NCBI RefSeq assembly: GCF_947493765.1
Contig: NZ_CANLSZ010000003.1
Span: forward strand, 186,001 to 250,000
Direction of reading: 5' to 3'
Source: an uncultured Arthrobacter sp.
GTDB taxonomy: Bacteria; Actinomycetota; Actinomycetes; Actinomycetales; Micrococcaceae
Length of the DNA stretch: 64,000 bases
Shown here: positions 48,628 through 58,543 of the stretch, piece after piece
Layout: every line of letters starts with the position of its first letter
Numbering within the stretch: the stretch's first letter is position 1
Translations under genes and position numbers: made by a program
The notes under the pieces: model-generated
Told to the model about the DNA's origin: nothing
What the model saw: only the letters and a program-made list of their open reading frames with translations
Database searches by the model: none

Positions 48628-49266
48628 ATGTCTCCGCTGGACAGCACGATCACGCCGCCCGAGCGCTATCTCGGCGAAACACCGACCGTCACCTCGACCG
48701 GGGGTGCGCTCTTCCATGCCGGGGAGATCTTCACCTCGGCCGAGCTCCAGTCCATGAGGCTGGAGGGCCTGGTCCGGCTCGTCATCGGCGACTCCTATCT
48801 GCGGAGCGACTTCAGGGAGAACCCCGTCACGCGGTCGCGGGCGGCCGCACGCTGTGTGCCGGAGTCCCTCCGGGCACGTGTCGCCCTGGGGCGCTCCTGC
48901 GCCGCATGGATCTACGGGTGCGCCCCCGTGCCCGCCGTGGTCAGCCTCGTCACCGATCACCGACGGCGGACCACGGCGCTGCCTCCGTTCACCGCAGCGG
49001 TCATGCATCAGGTCTCGCTCGGCCCGTTCGACGTCAATCTGGTCGGAGGTGTGTCGGTGACCACGCCTTTGCGGACGGCGCTGGACATCGCGGTCCACGG
49101 GGACCGCACCGCCGTCACCGTCCTCCGCGCCATCGACAGGGCGCCGGACCTGGCGTGTCCGCTGCGGCTCGTGGAGGCAGCCCTGCTCAATGCCAGCCGT
49201 GTGCCGGGCAAGGCCCGGGCGCTGACGAGGCTGCGTGCGGCCCGGATCGGAGGGCCGGGTGCCTAG
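48628..49266 (+). CDS. AbiEi-like (type IV antitoxin-related) protein, lone
   Basis: 212 aa. The layout LGRSCAAWIYGCAPVPA, VTDHRRRTTALPPFT and VTTPLRTALDIAVHGDR resembles the AbiEi antitoxin-like/DUF559-associated proteins frequent in Micrococcales. The N-terminal winged-helix part is weak. No AbiEii nucleotidyltransferase toxin or DUF559 nuclease lies nearby, and it ends 50 bp before convergent relA. No RBS was recognised before ATG 48628. A role as antitoxin is not supported by context. Confidence 0.6.
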   Translation: MSPLDSTITPPERYLGETPTVTSTGGALFHAGEIFTSAELQSMRLEGLVRLVIGDSYLRSDFRENPVTRSRAAARCVPESLRARVALGRSCAAWIYGCAPVPAVVSLVTDHRRRTTALPPFTAAVMHQVSLGPFDVNLVGGVSVTTPLRTALDIAVHGDRTAVTVLRAIDRAPDLACPLRLVEAALLNASRVPGKARALTRLRAARIGGPGA

Positions 49267-49315
49267 GGGGATGCCCGGAGAGATACCTGGGTGGCGCCGC
49301 CCAGCTGCCGGGTCC

Positions 49316-51721
49316 TCAGGTGCGGCGCTGCGATCCGGTGGTGCGGTACACGTCGAAGACGCCGTCGATGCGCCGCACGGCACTGAGGATGTGGTTCAGG
49401 TACTTGGGGTCGCCCATCTCGAAGGCGAAGCGGGACATCGCCACGCGATCGGAGGATGTGTTCACGTTGGCGGCGAGGATGTTGACGTGGTTCTCGGCGA
49501 GCAGGCTCGTCACGTCGGAGAGCAGGCTCTTGCGATCGAGCGCCTCGACCTGGATCTCGACCAGGAACACACTGGACTGTGTCGGTGCCCACTCCACGGG
49601 CACGATCCGGTCCGGCTGGTCCCGGAGCTCCTCGACGTTCCGGCAGTCGCTGCGATGGACGGACACCCCGGACCCGCGGGTGACGAACCCGACGATCGGA
49701 TCGGGCGGCACGGGCGTGCAGCAGCGCGCGAGCTTCACCCAGACGTCGCCCACCCCGCGCACCGTGACGCCGGAGTCGGAGAACTTGGGCCTGCGGGGCT
49801 GGGTCGCCGCCGCGGTCTCGGTGATCTTCGCCTCGGTCCCCTCGTGGCCTCCCATCAGCGCCACGAGGTGCTCGATCACGTTCTGCGCCGACGTGTGGCC
49901 GTCGCCCACGGCGGCATAGAGCGCGGTGATGTCCTGGTGGTGGAGTTCCTCGGCCACCGTCATGAGGGCGGTGTGCGTCATCATGCGCTGCAGCGGCAGG
50001 TTCTGTTTGCGCATGGCCCGCGTGAGGAGGTCCTTGCCCTTGTCGACGGCCTCCTCGCGCCGCTCCTTCGTGAACCACTGCCTGATCTTGTTGCGTGCAC
50101 GCGGGCTCTTGACGAAGCCCTGCCAGTCCTGGCTGGGGCCCGCACCCTCCGCCTTCGAGGTGAAGATCACCACCGAGTCGCCGTGATTGAGTTCGCTGTT
50201 CAGCGGGACGAGCTTGCCGTTCACCCTCGCGCCGATGGTGCGGTGCCCCACCTCGGTGTGCACGGCGTAGGCGAAGTCGACAGGCGTCGATCCGGCGGGC
50301 AGTGCCATCACCTCTCCCTTGGGGGTGAAGACGAAGACCTCCCGTGCGTTGATCTCGAATCGCAGGGAGTCGAGGAACTCGTTCGGGTCCGAGGTCTCCT
50401 GCTGCCAGTCCACGAGGCTGCGCAACCATCCCATGTCGCTGCCGTCCTGCGCCTCCAGGGTCCGGCCGCCACTCTTGTACTTCCAGTGCGCCGCCACACC
50501 GTACTCGGCTCGCCGGTGCATGTCGTGCGTCCGGATCTGGATCTCCACGGGCTTGCCGCCCGGGCCGATCACCGTGGTGTGCAGCGACTGGTACATGTTG
50601 AACTTCGGCATCGCGATGTAGTCCTTGAACCGCCCCGGCAGGGGGTTCCAGCGCGAGTGCAGTGCACCGAGGGTGGCATAGCAGTCGCGGACGCTGTCCA
50701 CGAGGACGCGCACACCCATCAGGTCGTGGATGTCGTCGAAGTCCTTCCCCCTCACGATCATCTTCTGGTAGATCGAGTAGTAGTGCTTGGGCCGGCCGGT
50801 GATGGTTGCCCTGATCTTGACGGCGCGCAGATCCTCGTCGATCTGGTTGCGCAGGAGATTCAGGTGCTTCTCGCGTTCGGGGGTCCGCTCCCCCACCATC
50901 CGCACGATCTCCTCGTAGATGTTCGGGTGCAGGGCCGCGAAGGAGAGATCCTCCAGTTCCCACTTGATGGTGTTCATGCCCAGGCGGTGGGCGAGCGGCG
51001 CGAAGATCTCGATGGTCTCGCGTGCCTTCTTCGCCGACGAGGTCGCGGAGACGAACCGCCAGGTCCTCGCGTTGTGGAGCCGGTCGGCGAGCTTGATGAC
51101 GAGGACCCGGATGTCCTTGGACATCGCCACGACCATCTTGCGCACGGTCTCCGCCTGCGCAGCCTCCCCGAAGGAGACCTTGTCGAGCTTGGTGACGCCG
51201 TCGACGAGCATCGCCACCTCGGACCCGAAGTCACGCTCGAGTTCGGCGAGGGTATAGGACGTGTCCTCCACGGTGTCGTGGAGGAGCGCCGCCGCGAGCG
51301 TGGTCCCGGTCATCCCGAGCTCGGCGAGGATCGTGGCGACGGCCACCGGGTGGGTGATGTACGGATCACCGCTCTTGCGCTTCTGCCCCTCGTGGCTGCG
51401 CTCGGCAACCAGATACGCACGCTGGATCAGATCCAGGTCCTCCTTGGGATTGATCGCGCGGACCGTGCGGAGCAGCGGCTCGAGGACGGGAGAGTATCCG
51501 GAGGACCCGCGCCCGGTGAGACGGGCGATCCGTGCCCGGGTGCGCCCACGGCGTCCTGGCGGTGCCTGATCGGGACCCACGGTGGCGGAGGGGGTCGCGG
51601 CCTGGTCCGAGGGAGCCGTGCCGGACGAGGCGCCCGCATCCTGCAGCGGGGCGGACCGCTCGGGCGCTGCGGAGCCTGGCTCCGTCCCGGTGGTCACCGC
51701 GGGCTCGACCGCATCAGCCAT
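49316..51721 (-). CDS. relA: Bifunctional (p)ppGpp synthetase/hydrolase Rel
   Basis: Makes and degrades the stringent-response alarmone. 801 aa: disordered N-terminus (1-70), hydrolase HD domain with LLHDTVED (about 147-153) and ITHPVAVA, synthetase with [13 protein letters not shown] and [23 protein letters not shown] domain ([20 protein letters not shown]), zinc-finger-like [11 protein letters not shown] region, and C-terminal ACT domain ([19 protein letters not shown]). Both catalytic centres look intact. GAGGGACG upstream of ATG 51721 is a weak RBS; the leader holds a strong hairpin. Confidence 0.97.
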   Translation of the reverse strand: MADAVEPAVTTGTEPGSAAPERSAPLQDAGASSGTAPSDQAATPSATVGPDQAPPGRRGRTRARIARLTGRGSSGYSPVLEPLLRTVRAINPKEDLDLIQRAYLVAERSHEGQKRKSGDPYITHPVAVATILAELGMTGTTLAAALLHDTVEDTSYTLAELERDFGSEVAMLVDGVTKLDKVSFGEAAQAETVRKMVVAMSKDIRVLVIKLADRLHNARTWRFVSATSSAKKARETIEIFAPLAHRLGMNTIKWELEDLSFAALHPNIYEEIVRMVGERTPEREKHLNLLRNQIDEDLRAVKIRATITGRPKHYYSIYQKMIVRGKDFDDIHDLMGVRVLVDSVRDCYATLGALHSRWNPLPGRFKDYIAMPKFNMYQSLHTTVIGPGGKPVEIQIRTHDMHRRAEYGVAAHWKYKSGGRTLEAQDGSDMGWLRSLVDWQQETSDPNEFLDSLRFEINAREVFVFTPKGEVMALPAGSTPVDFAYAVHTEVGHRTIGARVNGKLVPLNSELNHGDSVVIFTSKAEGAGPSQDWQGFVKSPRARNKIRQWFTKERREEAVDKGKDLLTRAMRKQNLPLQRMMTHTALMTVAEELHHQDITALYAAVGDGHTSAQNVIEHLVALMGGHEGTEAKITETAAATQPRRPKFSDSGVTVRGVGDVWVKLARCCTPVPPDPIVGFVTRGSGVSVHRSDCRNVEELRDQPDRIVPVEWAPTQSSVFLVEIQVEALDRKSLLSDVTSLLAENHVNILAANVNTSSDRVAMSRFAFEMGDPKYLNHILSAVRRIDGVFDVYRTTGSQRRT

Positions 51722-51739
51722 TCATCGTCCCTCGATCTC

Positions 51740-51765
51740 GATCCCGGGGCCGCAGGGCCCCGATC
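51740..51765 (-). promoter_or_regulatory. Hairpin in the relA leader
   Basis: GGGGCC/GGCCCC stem with a four-base loop, extended by GATC/GATC, ending about 18 bases before the relA ATG, between the candidate promoter and the RBS. Confidence 0.45.
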
Positions 51766-51790
51766 GTCGCGGACTCACGCGACAGGTCCA

Positions 51791-51796
51791 AGTCTA
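51791..51796 (-). promoter_or_regulatory. Candidate -10 box of relA
   Basis: Minus-strand TAGACT in the 99-bp secF-relA gap, giving a leader of about 65 nt that contains the hairpin at 51740-51765. No clear -35. Confidence 0.4.
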
Positions 51797-51820
51797 CTCG
51801 CGGCCCACCGGTGACCGGTC

Positions 51821-52819
51821 TCAGGCCTGTGCGGCTTCGAGCGAACGCCGCTCCGTGACCCGCTTCTCCTGCTTCCTCAGTTCCGGCTCGTTCACCCTGA
51901 GCGCGGCGTAGAGCGGAGCGGCGATGAAGATGGTTCCGAGCGTTCCGAGGATGATGCCGATGAACAGGGCCAGCGACAGGTCCTGCAGCGTGCCGGCGCC
52001 GAGGATGAAGGCTCCGATGAACAGGATGGAGGCCACGGGCAGGATCGCGACCACCGAGGTGTTGATCGAGCGCACGAGCGTCTGGTTCACGGCCAGGTTG
52101 ACCTGTTCCGCGAACGTGCGCTTCGTGGAGATGAGGACGTCGGCGGTGTTCTCCCGGATCTTGTCGAAGACCACCACGGTGTCGTACAGGGCGTAGCTGA
52201 GGATCGTCAGGAAGCCGATGATCGCCGAGGGCGTGACCTCGAAGCCGCTGAGCGCGTACAGCCCTGCCGTCACCACCATGACCACCACGAGTGCGGCCAT
52301 CGCGGCCAGCGCCATCTTCCACGTGCGGAAGTAGATGGCCATGAGGATGGCGGCCAGGAGCACGAAGACGCCGAAGCCGATGATCGCCTGCCGGCTCACG
52401 TCCTCGCCCCAGGTCGGGCCGACGAAGCTCGAGGTCACCTGGTCCTCGCCCACGCCGTAGCCGCTGATCAGGTTCGACCGGACGCTGAGCGTCTCGTCGT
52501 CGGAGAGCTGTTCGGTCTGGATCCGCATGGTGTCGGCCGCGATGTTGGTCACGCGCGGCACGGCGTCGGGGACGACGTCGGTCACCGCGCTCTCACCCAC
52601 GGCGATGTCGGTGTTCACCGTGTCGGACACGGTGAACTCGGAGCCCCCACGGAAATCGATCCCCAGGTTGAAGCCCCCCTTGACGATCGGGATGACGATC
52701 GAGACGAGGACGGCGAGACCGGCGATGAGGAACCAGATGTTGCGTCTCGCCACGAAGGGATAGGACCGCTTGCCCGAGTACAGCTCGTTGCCGAAGGTGG
52801 CGAAGTTGGTGCGGCTCAT
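51821..52819 (-). CDS. secF: Protein translocase subunit SecF
   Basis: Membrane partner of SecD that uses the proton gradient to aid late export. 332 aa, six helices with one large extracellular loop; GFNLGIDFRGGSEFTV and GFLTILSYALYDTVVVFDKIRE are family signatures. ATG overlaps the secD stop (ATGA). The polar C-terminus ends TERRSLEAAQA. Confidence 0.97.
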   Translation of the reverse strand: MSRTNFATFGNELYSGKRSYPFVARRNIWFLIAGLAVLVSIVIPIVKGGFNLGIDFRGGSEFTVSDTVNTDIAVGESAVTDVVPDAVPRVTNIAADTMRIQTEQLSDDETLSVRSNLISGYGVGEDQVTSSFVGPTWGEDVSRQAIIGFGVFVLLAAILMAIYFRTWKMALAAMAALVVVMVVTAGLYALSGFEVTPSAIIGFLTILSYALYDTVVVFDKIRENTADVLISTKRTFAEQVNLAVNQTLVRSINTSVVAILPVASILFIGAFILGAGTLQDLSLALFIGIILGTLGTIFIAAPLYAALRVNEPELRKQEKRVTERRSLEAAQA

Positions 52820-54549
52820 GCGTCGTTCTCCTTCTCGGACGAACCGGTGCGTCCGGCCAGGGCCCTGTCGTGTTCCGCACGCCGTCGCTCGGCGATGGTC
52901 AGGCGCCGCTCGGCCTCTGCCGAGGCGCCCTTGTTCTTGGCCCGCGCCACGACCACGTTCTGGTTCGGCTCGCGCAGCCGTCCGGCGCCGCGGTAGAGCG
53001 GGAGGCCGCCGAGTCTGCGGGGATCCAGGCCGGACCACGGGTGGCCCTCGCCGAAGAACCTGGTCCGTGCGAGGAGGCGCAGCACGGGGTGGGTGAAGAG
53101 GAAGACCACGATCAGGTCGGCGATGGCCGTGAGTCCGAGAGTGAAGGCGAAGCCGCGCACGTTGCCGACGGCGACGAAGTAGAGCACGAGGGCCGCCAGC
53201 AGGTTCACCGCCTTCGATGCGAGGACCGTGCGCTTGGCGCGGCGCCAGCCGTTCTCGACGGCGGAGACGAGGCCGCGTCCGTCGCGCAGTTCGTCACGGA
53301 TGCGTTCGAAGTACACGATGAACGAGTCCGCGGTCTGGCCGATGGCGACGATCAGGCCTGCCACGCCGGCGAGGGACAGGCGGTAGTTCTCCGTCCACCC
53401 GAGGATGCAGATGGCCAGGTAGGTCAGGACACCCGCGACGACGAGCGAGGCGATGGTGACCAGGCCGAGGAGCCGGTATTGGAAGATCGAGTAGGCCGCC
53501 ACGAGCGCGAGCCCGATCAGCCCGGCGAGCAGTCCGAGGCGCAGCTGGTCGGCTCCGAGCGTGGCGGAGATCTGCTGTTCGCTCTGGATCTCGAAACTGA
53601 TGGGCAGCGCGCCGTACTTGAGCTGCTCGGCCAGGGCGGCCGAGGACTCCTCGGTGAAGTTGCCGCTGATCTGGGCGTTGCCGTCGGCGATCACCGCGTT
53701 CGTGGTGGGCGCGGAGACGATCTTCCCGTCGAGGACGATCGCGAACTGGTTGCGCGGATCTCCCCGCCCGATCGCGTTGAGCCGCTCGGTGACCTCGCGG
53801 AAGGCCTTCGTGCCCTCGTCGTTGAAGTCGATGTTCACGGCCCACGTGTTGAGGGCCTGGCCCTGGGAGCTGCGCTGCAGGCCGTAGCTCGCGGTCGAGA
53901 TGTCGGTGCCGGGGATGGCCACCGGCCCGAGGATGTACTTGCCCTGGTTGTCGGGTTCGCACGCCACCATGGGCTGGTCCGCGGGCGCCGGCTCCTCGGC
54001 GGGCTCGAGGGCTGCCGGATCGAGGCAGTCCAGCGCCTCGAACTCCTGGTACAGCTCGGGGGTGATCCAGTTGGGATCGCTGCCGTCCTGTGGCTCCGCA
54101 CCGGGTCGGGGCAGCTGGTCCTCCGGTGTGGGGGTCTCTGCGGCGGGGGCCTGGCCGGGCCCGCCGGCGAGGACCGGGCGGAACTCCATCTGCGCGGAGG
54201 CCTGGATGAGATCGCGGGTCTGCGCGTCGGGTGTGCCGGGCAGGGACACGATCACGTTCCGACCCGACTGCGTGTTGATCTCCGCCTCGGCGACGCCGGA
54301 GCCGTCCACGCGCTGCCGGATGATCTCCACCGCCTGGTCGAGCTGTTCCGGGGTGATCTCGCTGCCGCCCTGGACCCGGGGCGCCAGGATCATCTGGGTG
54401 CCGCCCTCGAGGTCGAGCGCGAGGCGGGGGCTCCAGCTGGCGGTGCTCCAGAAGGAACCGGCTCCCAGCAGGATGGCGAGGAGGGCTGTCAGTGCGCCCA
54501 GCCAGACCAGTGTCCGCTTGGCTGCCGTCCCGGGACCGGTACGAGGCAT
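52816..54549 (-). CDS. secD: Protein translocase subunit SecD
   Basis: 577 aa: first helix, then the periplasmic/extracellular P1 domain (LALDLEGGTQMILAPRV; RQRVDGSGVAEAEIN), a Pro/Glu-rich insertion (about 140-215), then five helices with VAIGQTADSFIVYFERIRDE. C-terminal cytosolic tail is long and basic (NVVVARAKNKG). Follows yajC after 78 bp. Confidence 0.97.
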   Translation of the reverse strand: MPRTGPGTAAKRTLVWLGALTALLAILLGAGSFWSTASWSPRLALDLEGGTQMILAPRVQGGSEITPEQLDQAVEIIRQRVDGSGVAEAEINTQSGRNVIVSLPGTPDAQTRDLIQASAQMEFRPVLAGGPGQAPAAETPTPEDQLPRPGAEPQDGSDPNWITPELYQEFEALDCLDPAALEPAEEPAPADQPMVACEPDNQGKYILGPVAIPGTDISTASYGLQRSSQGQALNTWAVNIDFNDEGTKAFREVTERLNAIGRGDPRNQFAIVLDGKIVSAPTTNAVIADGNAQISGNFTEESSAALAEQLKYGALPISFEIQSEQQISATLGADQLRLGLLAGLIGLALVAAYSIFQYRLLGLVTIASLVVAGVLTYLAICILGWTENYRLSLAGVAGLIVAIGQTADSFIVYFERIRDELRDGRGLVSAVENGWRRAKRTVLASKAVNLLAALVLYFVAVGNVRGFAFTLGLTAIADLIVVFLFTHPVLRLLARTRFFGEGHPWSGLDPRRLGGLPLYRGAGRLREPNQNVVVARAKNKGASAEAERRLTIAERRRAEHDRALAGRTGSSEKENDA

Positions 54550-54627
54550 GATGGGTGTCCTTATTCAGTGGCGCGGCGCGGGCGCCGGATCGATGCTGAC
54601 GGGAGCGGTCACCCGCCCCACGGAATG

Positions 54628-55200
54628 CTAGTGGTCGGAGCTCCCGGCGGTCCCACCCGGGCCGCGCGTGTCGCGCTCGTCGCGGTGCGCCTGCTCGCGG
54701 TCGAGCCGCTCCAGGGTCTGCTCGGGCGTCTCGTGTCCGGGTCGCGGCTCCCCGGCCGCGGTGGCCCCGCCGACGGGCCGATCGCCGTCGACGCCGTCGA
54801 GGGACGAGGCGTCGTCGGGCACCGTCGAGCCGTCGTAGCTGTCGAGGTCCCGGCGCTCCGCGTCGGTGGCGGCGTCGTCCTGCAGCACCGGGTCCTGCTG
54901 GACCACCTTCGACAGGGCCTGGGTGTGGACCGTGGCGTGGTTGCCGGGTGAGAGCTCCAGGACGGCCCTGTTGTTCTCCTGGTCGATCGAGACGATGGTG
55001 CCGAAGAGGCCGAACTGGGTCATGACCTCACTGCCGGGCTCCAGCTGGGTACGCATCTCCTTGACCTGCTTCTGCGCCTTCCGCTGCCTGCGGAACATGG
55101 TGAAGATCAGGAACGCCAGCGCCAGCGGGAGCAGGAGACCGAAGACATCGAAGCCACCCGTGTCTCCGGCGGGCGTTTGGGCGACTACAGCTGAGAGCAC
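54628..55200 (-). CDS. yajC: Preprotein translocase accessory subunit YajC
   Basis: Single-span SecDF partner. 190 aa from GTG 55200 (VLSAVVAQTPAGDTGG), supported by GGAAGA upstream. One membrane helix (FGLLLPLALAFLIFTMF), the family motif RRQRKAQKQVKEMRTQLEPG and EVMTQFGLFGTIVSID; beyond about residue 95 a long acidic, disordered tail that is not typical of the ~110-aa family form. Confidence 0.93.
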   Translation of the reverse strand: MLSAVVAQTPAGDTGGFDVFGLLLPLALAFLIFTMFRRQRKAQKQVKEMRTQLEPGSEVMTQFGLFGTIVSIDQENNRAVLELSPGNHATVHTQALSKVVQQDPVLQDDAATDAERRDLDSYDGSTVPDDASSLDGVDGDRPVGGATAAGEPRPGHETPEQTLERLDREQAHRDERDTRGPGGTAGSSDH

Positions 55201-55300
55201 AGGGCATCTTCCGTTCCTGGGAGGGGAGGTGGGGGCAGCACTGTGCCCCGGCACACATCGTGAGAGACCAGTGTAGAGGGCAATCCCGGGAGATCCCGCG

Positions 55301-56416
55301 TCAGGCCTCCGGGCGGGACCAGCTGTCGACGTCGGATCCGGTGCCGTCGAGGCCGTCCGGGGTCACGGAGAAGAGGTCCTCCGGCATGGCTGCCGCGACG
55401 GTCGGCGGCATGGCCAGCCCGAGGTGCTTCCAGGCTGCCGCCGTGGCGATCCTGCCCCTGGGTGTGCGCCCGAGCATGCCCTCGCGTACCAGGTAGGGCT
55501 CGGCCACGGTCTCCACCGTCTCCGGTTCCTCACCCACCGCGATGGCGAGGGTGGAGAGTCCCACCGGACCGCCGTTGAACTTGGTGATGAGGGCGGTCAG
55601 GACCGACCGGTCGAGGCGGTCCAGGCCGCGCGCGTCGACCTCGTACATGTCGAGGGCGGCGCTCGCCGCTCGTGCGTCGATCTGCTCGGACCCGTGCACG
55701 AGCGCCCAGTCGCGGACACGGCGCAGGAGCCGGTTCGCGATGCGCGGCGTCCCGCGCGAGCGTCCGGCGATCTCGGCGAACGCGGCGGAGGTGACCGACA
55801 TGTCCATCAGCATCGCCGAGCGACGCAGCACCAGTTCGAGCTCGTCCGTGGAGTAGAACTCCAGGTGCCCGGTGAAGCCGAAGCGGTCACGCAGGGGGCC
55901 GGGCAGCAGCCCCGCCCGGGTGGTCGCGCCCACGAGCGTGAAGGGCGGCAGGTCAAGGGGGATGGCCGTGGCGCCGGGCCCCTTGCCGACGATGATGTCG
56001 ACGCGGAAGTCCTCCATGGCCATGTAGAGCATCTCCTCCGCCGGGCGGGACATGCGGTGGATCTCGTCGAGGAAGAGGACCTCGCCGTCCGTGAGCGAGG
56101 AGAGGATCGCTGCGAGGTCGCCCGCGTGCTGGATGGCCGGCCCGGACGAGATGCGCAGCGGTGCGTTCATCTCCGCCGCGATGATCATGGCCAGGGTGGT
56201 CTTGCCGAGGCCCGGAGGGCCGGACAGCAGCACATGGTCCGCGCTGCGCCCGCGGAGCCGGGACGCCTCCAGGACGAGGGAGAGCTGGCGCCTGACCCTC
56301 TTCTGCCCCACGAAGTCGTCGAGATTCTTCGGCCGCAGCGCGGCCTCGACCGCCCGATCCTCCGGGTCCGCGGTCCGGGCCACGACTGGTGACTCGTCGG
56401 GCTGCTGGTCGGTCAT
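55301..56416 (-). CDS. ruvB: Holliday junction helicase RuvB
   Basis: AAA+ motor for branch migration. 371 aa: [19 protein letters not shown], Walker [17 protein letters not shown], Walker [11 protein letters not shown], sensor [11 protein letters not shown], arginine finger [18 protein letters not shown], and the winged helix [16 protein letters not shown] 56416 overlaps the ruvA stop by four bases. Confidence 0.98.
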   Translation of the reverse strand: MTDQQPDESPVVARTADPEDRAVEAALRPKNLDDFVGQKRVRRQLSLVLEASRLRGRSADHVLLSGPPGLGKTTLAMIIAAEMNAPLRISSGPAIQHAGDLAAILSSLTDGEVLFLDEIHRMSRPAEEMLYMAMEDFRVDIIVGKGPGATAIPLDLPPFTLVGATTRAGLLPGPLRDRFGFTGHLEFYSTDELELVLRRSAMLMDMSVTSAAFAEIAGRSRGTPRIANRLLRRVRDWALVHGSEQIDARAASAALDMYEVDARGLDRLDRSVLTALITKFNGGPVGLSTLAIAVGEEPETVETVAEPYLVREGMLGRTPRGRIATAAAWKHLGLAMPPTVAAAMPEDLFSVTPDGLDGTGSDVDSWSRPEA

Positions 56417-57042
56417 GGTCCCACCTTCGTCCTGGCGGAGCTGCGTGCGCCGTCCTGGCCCAGCCTCCGCAGCGTCATCTTGAGGATCTGCCCCACGTCG
56501 CCGGTCGCGGCGATCTCGGGCGCATCGGCGACGGCGGCGTCGATGGCGGCCCCGGCGTCCTTCTCCGACCAGCCCAGTCCCATCATGGCCGTGAGGACCT
56601 GTCCCTGCCAGGTCTGCCCGGAGGCCTCGGGAGCCGCGTCGAGCGGGACGAGCTTGCCCGCCAGTTCCAGCACGATCCGGCGGGCACCCTTGGGCCCGAT
56701 CCCGGGTACCTTGCTGAAGGCCTTGTCGTCCCCCGCTGCTGCCGCCACGCGGATGGCCTCGGGGGCGTGCACAGCCAGGACGGCCAGCGCCAGCCGCGGG
56801 CCCACCCCGCTGACCGCGAGCAGTGTCTCGAACACCTCGCGCTGCTCCGCGTCCTCGAAGCCGAAGAGCGTCATGGAGTCCTCCCGGACGATCAGCGCGG
56901 TCGAGACCGCAGCCTGCTCGCCGACGCGCAGTCCGGCGAGCGTCTGCGGTGTGGCGAGGATCTGCATCCCGAAGCCGTTGACGTCGACGACGGCGGAGTT
57001 CGGACCCACGTGGGTCACTGTTCCGCGCAGGGAACTGATCAT
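56413..57042 (-). CDS. ruvA: Holliday junction DNA-binding protein RuvA
   Basis: Tetrameric junction binder that loads RuvB. 209 aa from ATG 57042 ([15 protein letters not shown]); OB fold, then helix-hairpin-helix pairs ([16 protein letters not shown] and [19 protein letters not shown]), then the C-terminal RuvB-binding three-helix domain ([13 protein letters not shown]). GGAGCG lies upstream. Separated from ruvC by 141 bp that hold an SOS box and a promoter. Confidence 0.97.
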   Translation of the reverse strand: MISSLRGTVTHVGPNSAVVDVNGFGMQILATPQTLAGLRVGEQAAVSTALIVREDSMTLFGFEDAEQREVFETLLAVSGVGPRLALAVLAVHAPEAIRVAAAAGDDKAFSKVPGIGPKGARRIVLELAGKLVPLDAAPEASGQTWQGQVLTAMMGLGWSEKDAGAAIDAAVADAPEIAATGDVGQILKMTLRRLGQDGARSSARTKVGP

Positions 57043-57089
57043 CTGAAACGCTCCAGGGAGAGGTGACGCCGGCCAGACCGGACGGATGC

Positions 57090-57118
57090 CCGGTATCGAA
57101 CACACGTTCTAGTGACAA
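57090..57118 (-). promoter_or_regulatory. SOS-type promoter of ruvAB
   Basis: Minus-strand TTGTCA (57113-57118), 17-bp spacer, then TACCGG (57090-57095). The LexA box fills most of the spacer. Confidence 0.55.
57096..57111 (-). promoter_or_regulatory. LexA (SOS) box upstream of ruvA
   Basis: Plus-strand TCGAACACACGTTCTA matches the Gram-positive/actinobacterial SOS box TCGAAC-N4-GTTCGA with one mismatch. It sits between the candidate -35 and -10 of ruvAB. Confidence 0.8.
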
Positions 57119-57183
57119 CGGTACCGGCGTTCCGATCGAGCCGCCACACCGCCCGACGCCGGTCCGCGGGGAGGGAGCGCCGT

Positions 57184-57747
57184 TCAGCGCCGTCGTGCCC
57201 GGGCCTCCGCCTCGGCCCAGATGCGCTGGGCCGGGGTGACCGCGGCGCCCGGGGCGGCCCCCGGCTGCACTCCCCTGCGCCATGCGTGGGTGATGGCCAG
57301 GGCGAGGGCATCGGCGGCGTCGGCGGGCCTGGGCGAGGTCTCCAGGCGGAGGATCTTGGTGACCATCTTGGTGACGGCCACCTTGTCCGCCTGCCCGTTG
57401 CCGGTCACGGCGGCCTTCACCTCGGTGGGTGTGTGGAGCGCAACGGGGATCCCGCGGCGCGCGGCGGAGACGATCACGACGCCCGACGCCTGCGCGGTGC
57501 CCATGACCGTGCTGACGTTGAGCTGGCTGAACACGCGCTCCACCGCCAGGACCTGCGGCTCGTGCAGGTCCAGCCACGCATCGACGGCCTCGGAGATCAC
57601 CAGGAGCCGCTCGTCGAGGCTCCGTGCCGGATCGGTGCCCACCACGCCGACCGCCACGAGGGTGGAGCGGCGGTTCGGCTCGATGTCCACCACGGCGAGC
57701 CCGCAGCGCGTGAGCCCCGGGTCCACGCCCATCACGCGATAGGTCAT
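57184..57747 (-). CDS. ruvC: Holliday junction resolvase RuvC
   Basis: 187 aa RNase H-fold endonuclease cutting junctions. Catalytic aspartate in [16 protein letters not shown], glutamate in [12 protein letters not shown], and aspartates in [19 protein letters not shown]. Alternative starts are unlikely because [11 protein letters not shown] is standard. 35 bp after yebC. Because ruvAB has its own SOS promoter, ruvC may be expressed mainly from upstream. Confidence 0.97.
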   Translation of the reverse strand: MTYRVMGVDPGLTRCGLAVVDIEPNRRSTLVAVGVVGTDPARSLDERLLVISEAVDAWLDLHEPQVLAVERVFSQLNVSTVMGTAQASGVVIVSAARRGIPVALHTPTEVKAAVTGNGQADKVAVTKMVTKILRLETSPRPADAADALALAITHAWRRGVQPGAAPGAAVTPAQRIWAEAEARARRR

Positions 57748-57782
57748 GGCGCTCCGCGGCCGGCGTCCCTCACCCGGCGATG

Positions 57783-58541
57783 TCAGTCGTCGTTCTCGAG
57801 CTCGGCCAGCACGTCGGCGGGCAGGTGGGCGTTCGAGTAGACGTTCTGGACGTCGTCGAGCTCCTCGAGGGCATCCACGAGCCGCAGGAACTTCCGGCCG
57901 CCGTCCGCATCGAGATCGACCTGCATGGACGGCACGAACTCCACCTCGTCGGCGTCGTACTCGATGCCGCTCTCCTCGAGCGCATCGACCACGGCGCGCA
58001 GATCCTGCGGCTCCGAGATGATCTCGAAGGTGTCGGTGGACTCCTTGACCTCGTCCGCCCCGGCATCGAGCACCGACATCAGCAGCTCGTCCTCCGTGAG
58101 GTCCTTCCGCGGAAGTGTGACGACACCCTTGCGCGCGAACAGGTAGGAGACCGACCCGGGATCGGCGACGGAGCCACCGTTGCGGGTGATCCCCAGGCGC
58201 ACCTCGGACGCCGCGCGGTTCTTGTTGTCCGTGAGGCACTCGATGAGCAGCGCGGAACCCTGCGGCCCCCGCGCCTCGTACATGATGGTCTGGTAGTCGA
58301 CGGCCTCGCCGAGCAGCCCGGCCCCGCGCTTCACCGCCCGATTGATGTTGTCGATCGGGACGGAGGTCTTCTTGGCCTTCGAGACCGCCAGCTCGAGACC
58401 GGGGTTGCCTGCGACGTCGGCACCGCCGGCGCGTGCGGCCACCTCGATGTTCTTGATCAATTTGGCGAAGGACTTGGCGCGCTTGGCGTCGATCGCCGCC
58501 TTCTTGTGCTTCGTTGTTGCCCATTTGGAGTGGCCCGACAT
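57783..58541 (-). CDS. YebC/PmpR-family regulatory protein
   Basis: 252 aa starting [20 protein letters not shown], the family hallmark. Homologues bind DNA as regulators and have recently been linked to translation of proline-rich stretches; which applies here is unknown. Contains [28 protein letters not shown] is its RBS. Placed between pdxT and ruvC as in most actinobacteria. Confidence 0.95.
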   Translation of the reverse strand: MSGHSKWATTKHKKAAIDAKRAKSFAKLIKNIEVAARAGGADVAGNPGLELAVSKAKKTSVPIDNINRAVKRGAGLLGEAVDYQTIMYEARGPQGSALLIECLTDNKNRAASEVRLGITRNGGSVADPGSVSYLFARKGVVTLPRKDLTEDELLMSVLDAGADEVKESTDTFEIISEPQDLRAVVDALEESGIEYDADEVEFVPSMQVDLDADGGRKFLRLVDALEELDDVQNVYSNAHLPADVLAELENDD

Positions 58542-58543
58542 GC

